Below, piece by piece: positions 6,025 through 6,800 of a stretch of 6,800 bases of DNA. The position numbers and the translations under genes are program-made. Below the pieces are notes generated by a model. The model was not told the DNA's origin. It was given only the letters and a program-made list of their open reading frames with translations, and ran no database searches. The stretch comes from Ferruginibacter sp. (GTDB taxonomy: Bacteria; Bacteroidota; Bacteroidia; Chitinophagales; Chitinophagaceae): NCBI GenBank assembly GCA_025357775.1, contig JANXOQ010000459.1:1-6800 (forward strand), in the 5' to 3' direction. The stretch's first letter is position 1; each line of letters starts with the position of its first letter.

Positions 6025-6800
6025 TCAATTATTTTCTCTTATTTGTTGTAGCATTTTTTCTATAGCACGCCTACCTGCTCTGCCTGTGCCACTGTAGCCA
6101 TTTATATGTATACTAAAAAGGAGTAACTTATTTTTTTGTGTATATAAATAACCACTTAATGAAACATTGTTACTCATGCTACCTGTTTTTGCAAATATTT
6201 TACCAGCGGCATTTTCATAATAACCTTTTAGTGTGCCTTGCCCTGCTGTTGGTAAAATTCTTTTGATTCTTTCTATTCCAAATTCGTTTTTCATTTTATC
6301 TAATAAATAAATAAAATCTTTGGGGCTAAATAAATTGTAACGACTAAGCCCACAACCATCTACCCAACGAGGTTTAGTAGGTAAGTCTTTAAAATCTGTA
6401 GCAAGTAACGTATCAATAATTTTTTCATCACTCATGTAGCCTAGTTTTTCATTGCTTACCATTAGTAAGGTTTGCTCTGCAAAAAAATTATCGCTGTTGT
6501 GCATCATAGGATGTAAGAGAGAATCTGTGGGCTGGGAATGAATCTCCATTTTTTTCCAATTATAACTTACACTATCTGGTAAGGTTGGAAAGCCAATATT
6601 AATTTTTTTATGAATTGAATCTTCTAATAAATTGGTAGCTAGTTTTAGAGATGTAATAAATGCTGTTGTAAATGTTTCGGTTGTTTTATTATTTAGCTTT
6701 ATAGTAAAATCATTTTTAAAAAAATCTCTTTCAATGCTGCTTTCTATATTTTCTAATTGTGATGCAGAATCGTTGGGGCTTGATCTTCCCGCGCGCGCCC
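6025..6800 (-). CDS. dacB: PBP4/DacB-type D-alanyl-D-alanine carboxypeptidase/endopeptidase (peptidase S13), 5' end outside window
   Basis: This is a periplasmic penicillin-binding protein that trims D-Ala from peptidoglycan stem peptides and cuts cross-links. The minus-strand frame is open from the TGA at 6025-6027 to the window edge, giving about 257 residues. The Met at 6547-6549 is internal, since homologous-looking sequence (TTAFITSLKLATNLLEDSIH, then a NIGFPTLPDS stretch) continues upstream of it. Visible motifs in order are the SxN motif as SDN in MMHNSDNFFAEQTLL (6487-6495), VDGCGLSRYNLFSP (DGSGLSRYN in most relatives; Cys replaces Ser at 6349-6360), and KTG in FAKTGSMSNNVSLSGYL (6181-6189). 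The SxxK nucleophile motif, signal peptide and N-terminal half lie outside. S13 enzymes are usually about 450-500 residues. The outermost bases are unusually GC-rich, so the first few codons there are doubtful. The PKD-protein gene follows on the same strand. Confidence 0.88.
   Translation of the reverse strand, partial: ARAGRSSPNDSASQLENIESSIERDFFKNDFTIKLNNKTTETFTTAFITSLKLATNLLEDSIHKKINIGFPTLPDSVSYNWKKMEIHSQPTDSLLHPMMHNSDNFFAEQTLLMVSNEKLGYMSDEKIIDTLLATDFKDLPTKPRWVDGCGLSRYNLFSPKDFIYLLDKMKNEFGIERIKRILPTAGQGTLKGYYENAAGKIFAKTGSMSNNVSLSGYLYTQKNKLLLFSIHINGYSGTGRAGRRAIEKMLQQIRENN

Noticed and set aside
6025..6549. Carboxypeptidase gene beginning at the Met codon at 6549 as a complete 174-residue protein
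   Set aside because: The same frame is open to the window edge and encodes plausible family sequence upstream. The SxN motif would lie only 18 residues from that Met, and the SxxK motif would be missing.

Overview
The window is AT-rich (about one third G+C by eye) and looks like a member of the Bacteroidota, probably close to the Chitinophagaceae. Three things point there. A large secreted PKD-repeat protein ends in a type IX secretion (T9SS) type-A sorting domain. Promoter-like TAnnTTTG boxes sit upstream of genes that have no clear Shine-Dalgarno sequence. The protein families and their order also fit. The exact genus is inference.

Layout: (1) 1-395 is a broken left edge. Bases 1-105 are an inverted, 96% identical copy of 153-257, which lies inside the 3' part of a 3-hydroxyacyl/3-hydroxybutyryl-CoA dehydrogenase gene. 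Only about the last 95 residues of that gene are present. (2) 392-1060 is tsaB (tRNA t6A modification), joined to the dehydrogenase by an ATGA overlap. (3) 1061-3156 is a likely sulfur-stress module. It holds a cysteine-free ArsR-family repressor gene with a palindrome over its -7 box, a terminator, an intergenic region with two more inverted repeats, and a CstB-like persulfide dioxygenase-rhodanese fusion. It closes with a strong hairpin that can serve as a terminator in both directions. (4) 3176-5950, minus strand, is a 924-residue secreted protein with about nine PKD-like repeats and a T9SS sorting domain. Its central repeats alternate A-B-A-B-A. (5) 6025-6800, minus strand, is the C-terminal part of a PBP4/DacB-type D-Ala-D-Ala carboxypeptidase that runs off the right edge.

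How the parts work together: the arsR and cstB-like genes are the only pair with a plausible joint role, in sensing and removing reactive sulfur, and the regulatory link is inferred from position and palindromes. The PKD protein and the carboxypeptidase both belong to the cell envelope and lie on the same strand 74 bp apart, but nothing shows that they cooperate. I found no CRISPR array, tRNA, rRNA, insertion sequence or defence system, and no strong case for an undescribed system. The points most worth checking are the left-edge inverted repeat (possibly an assembly or amplification chimera), the palindromes around arsR, and the two-domain super-repeat in the PKD protein.
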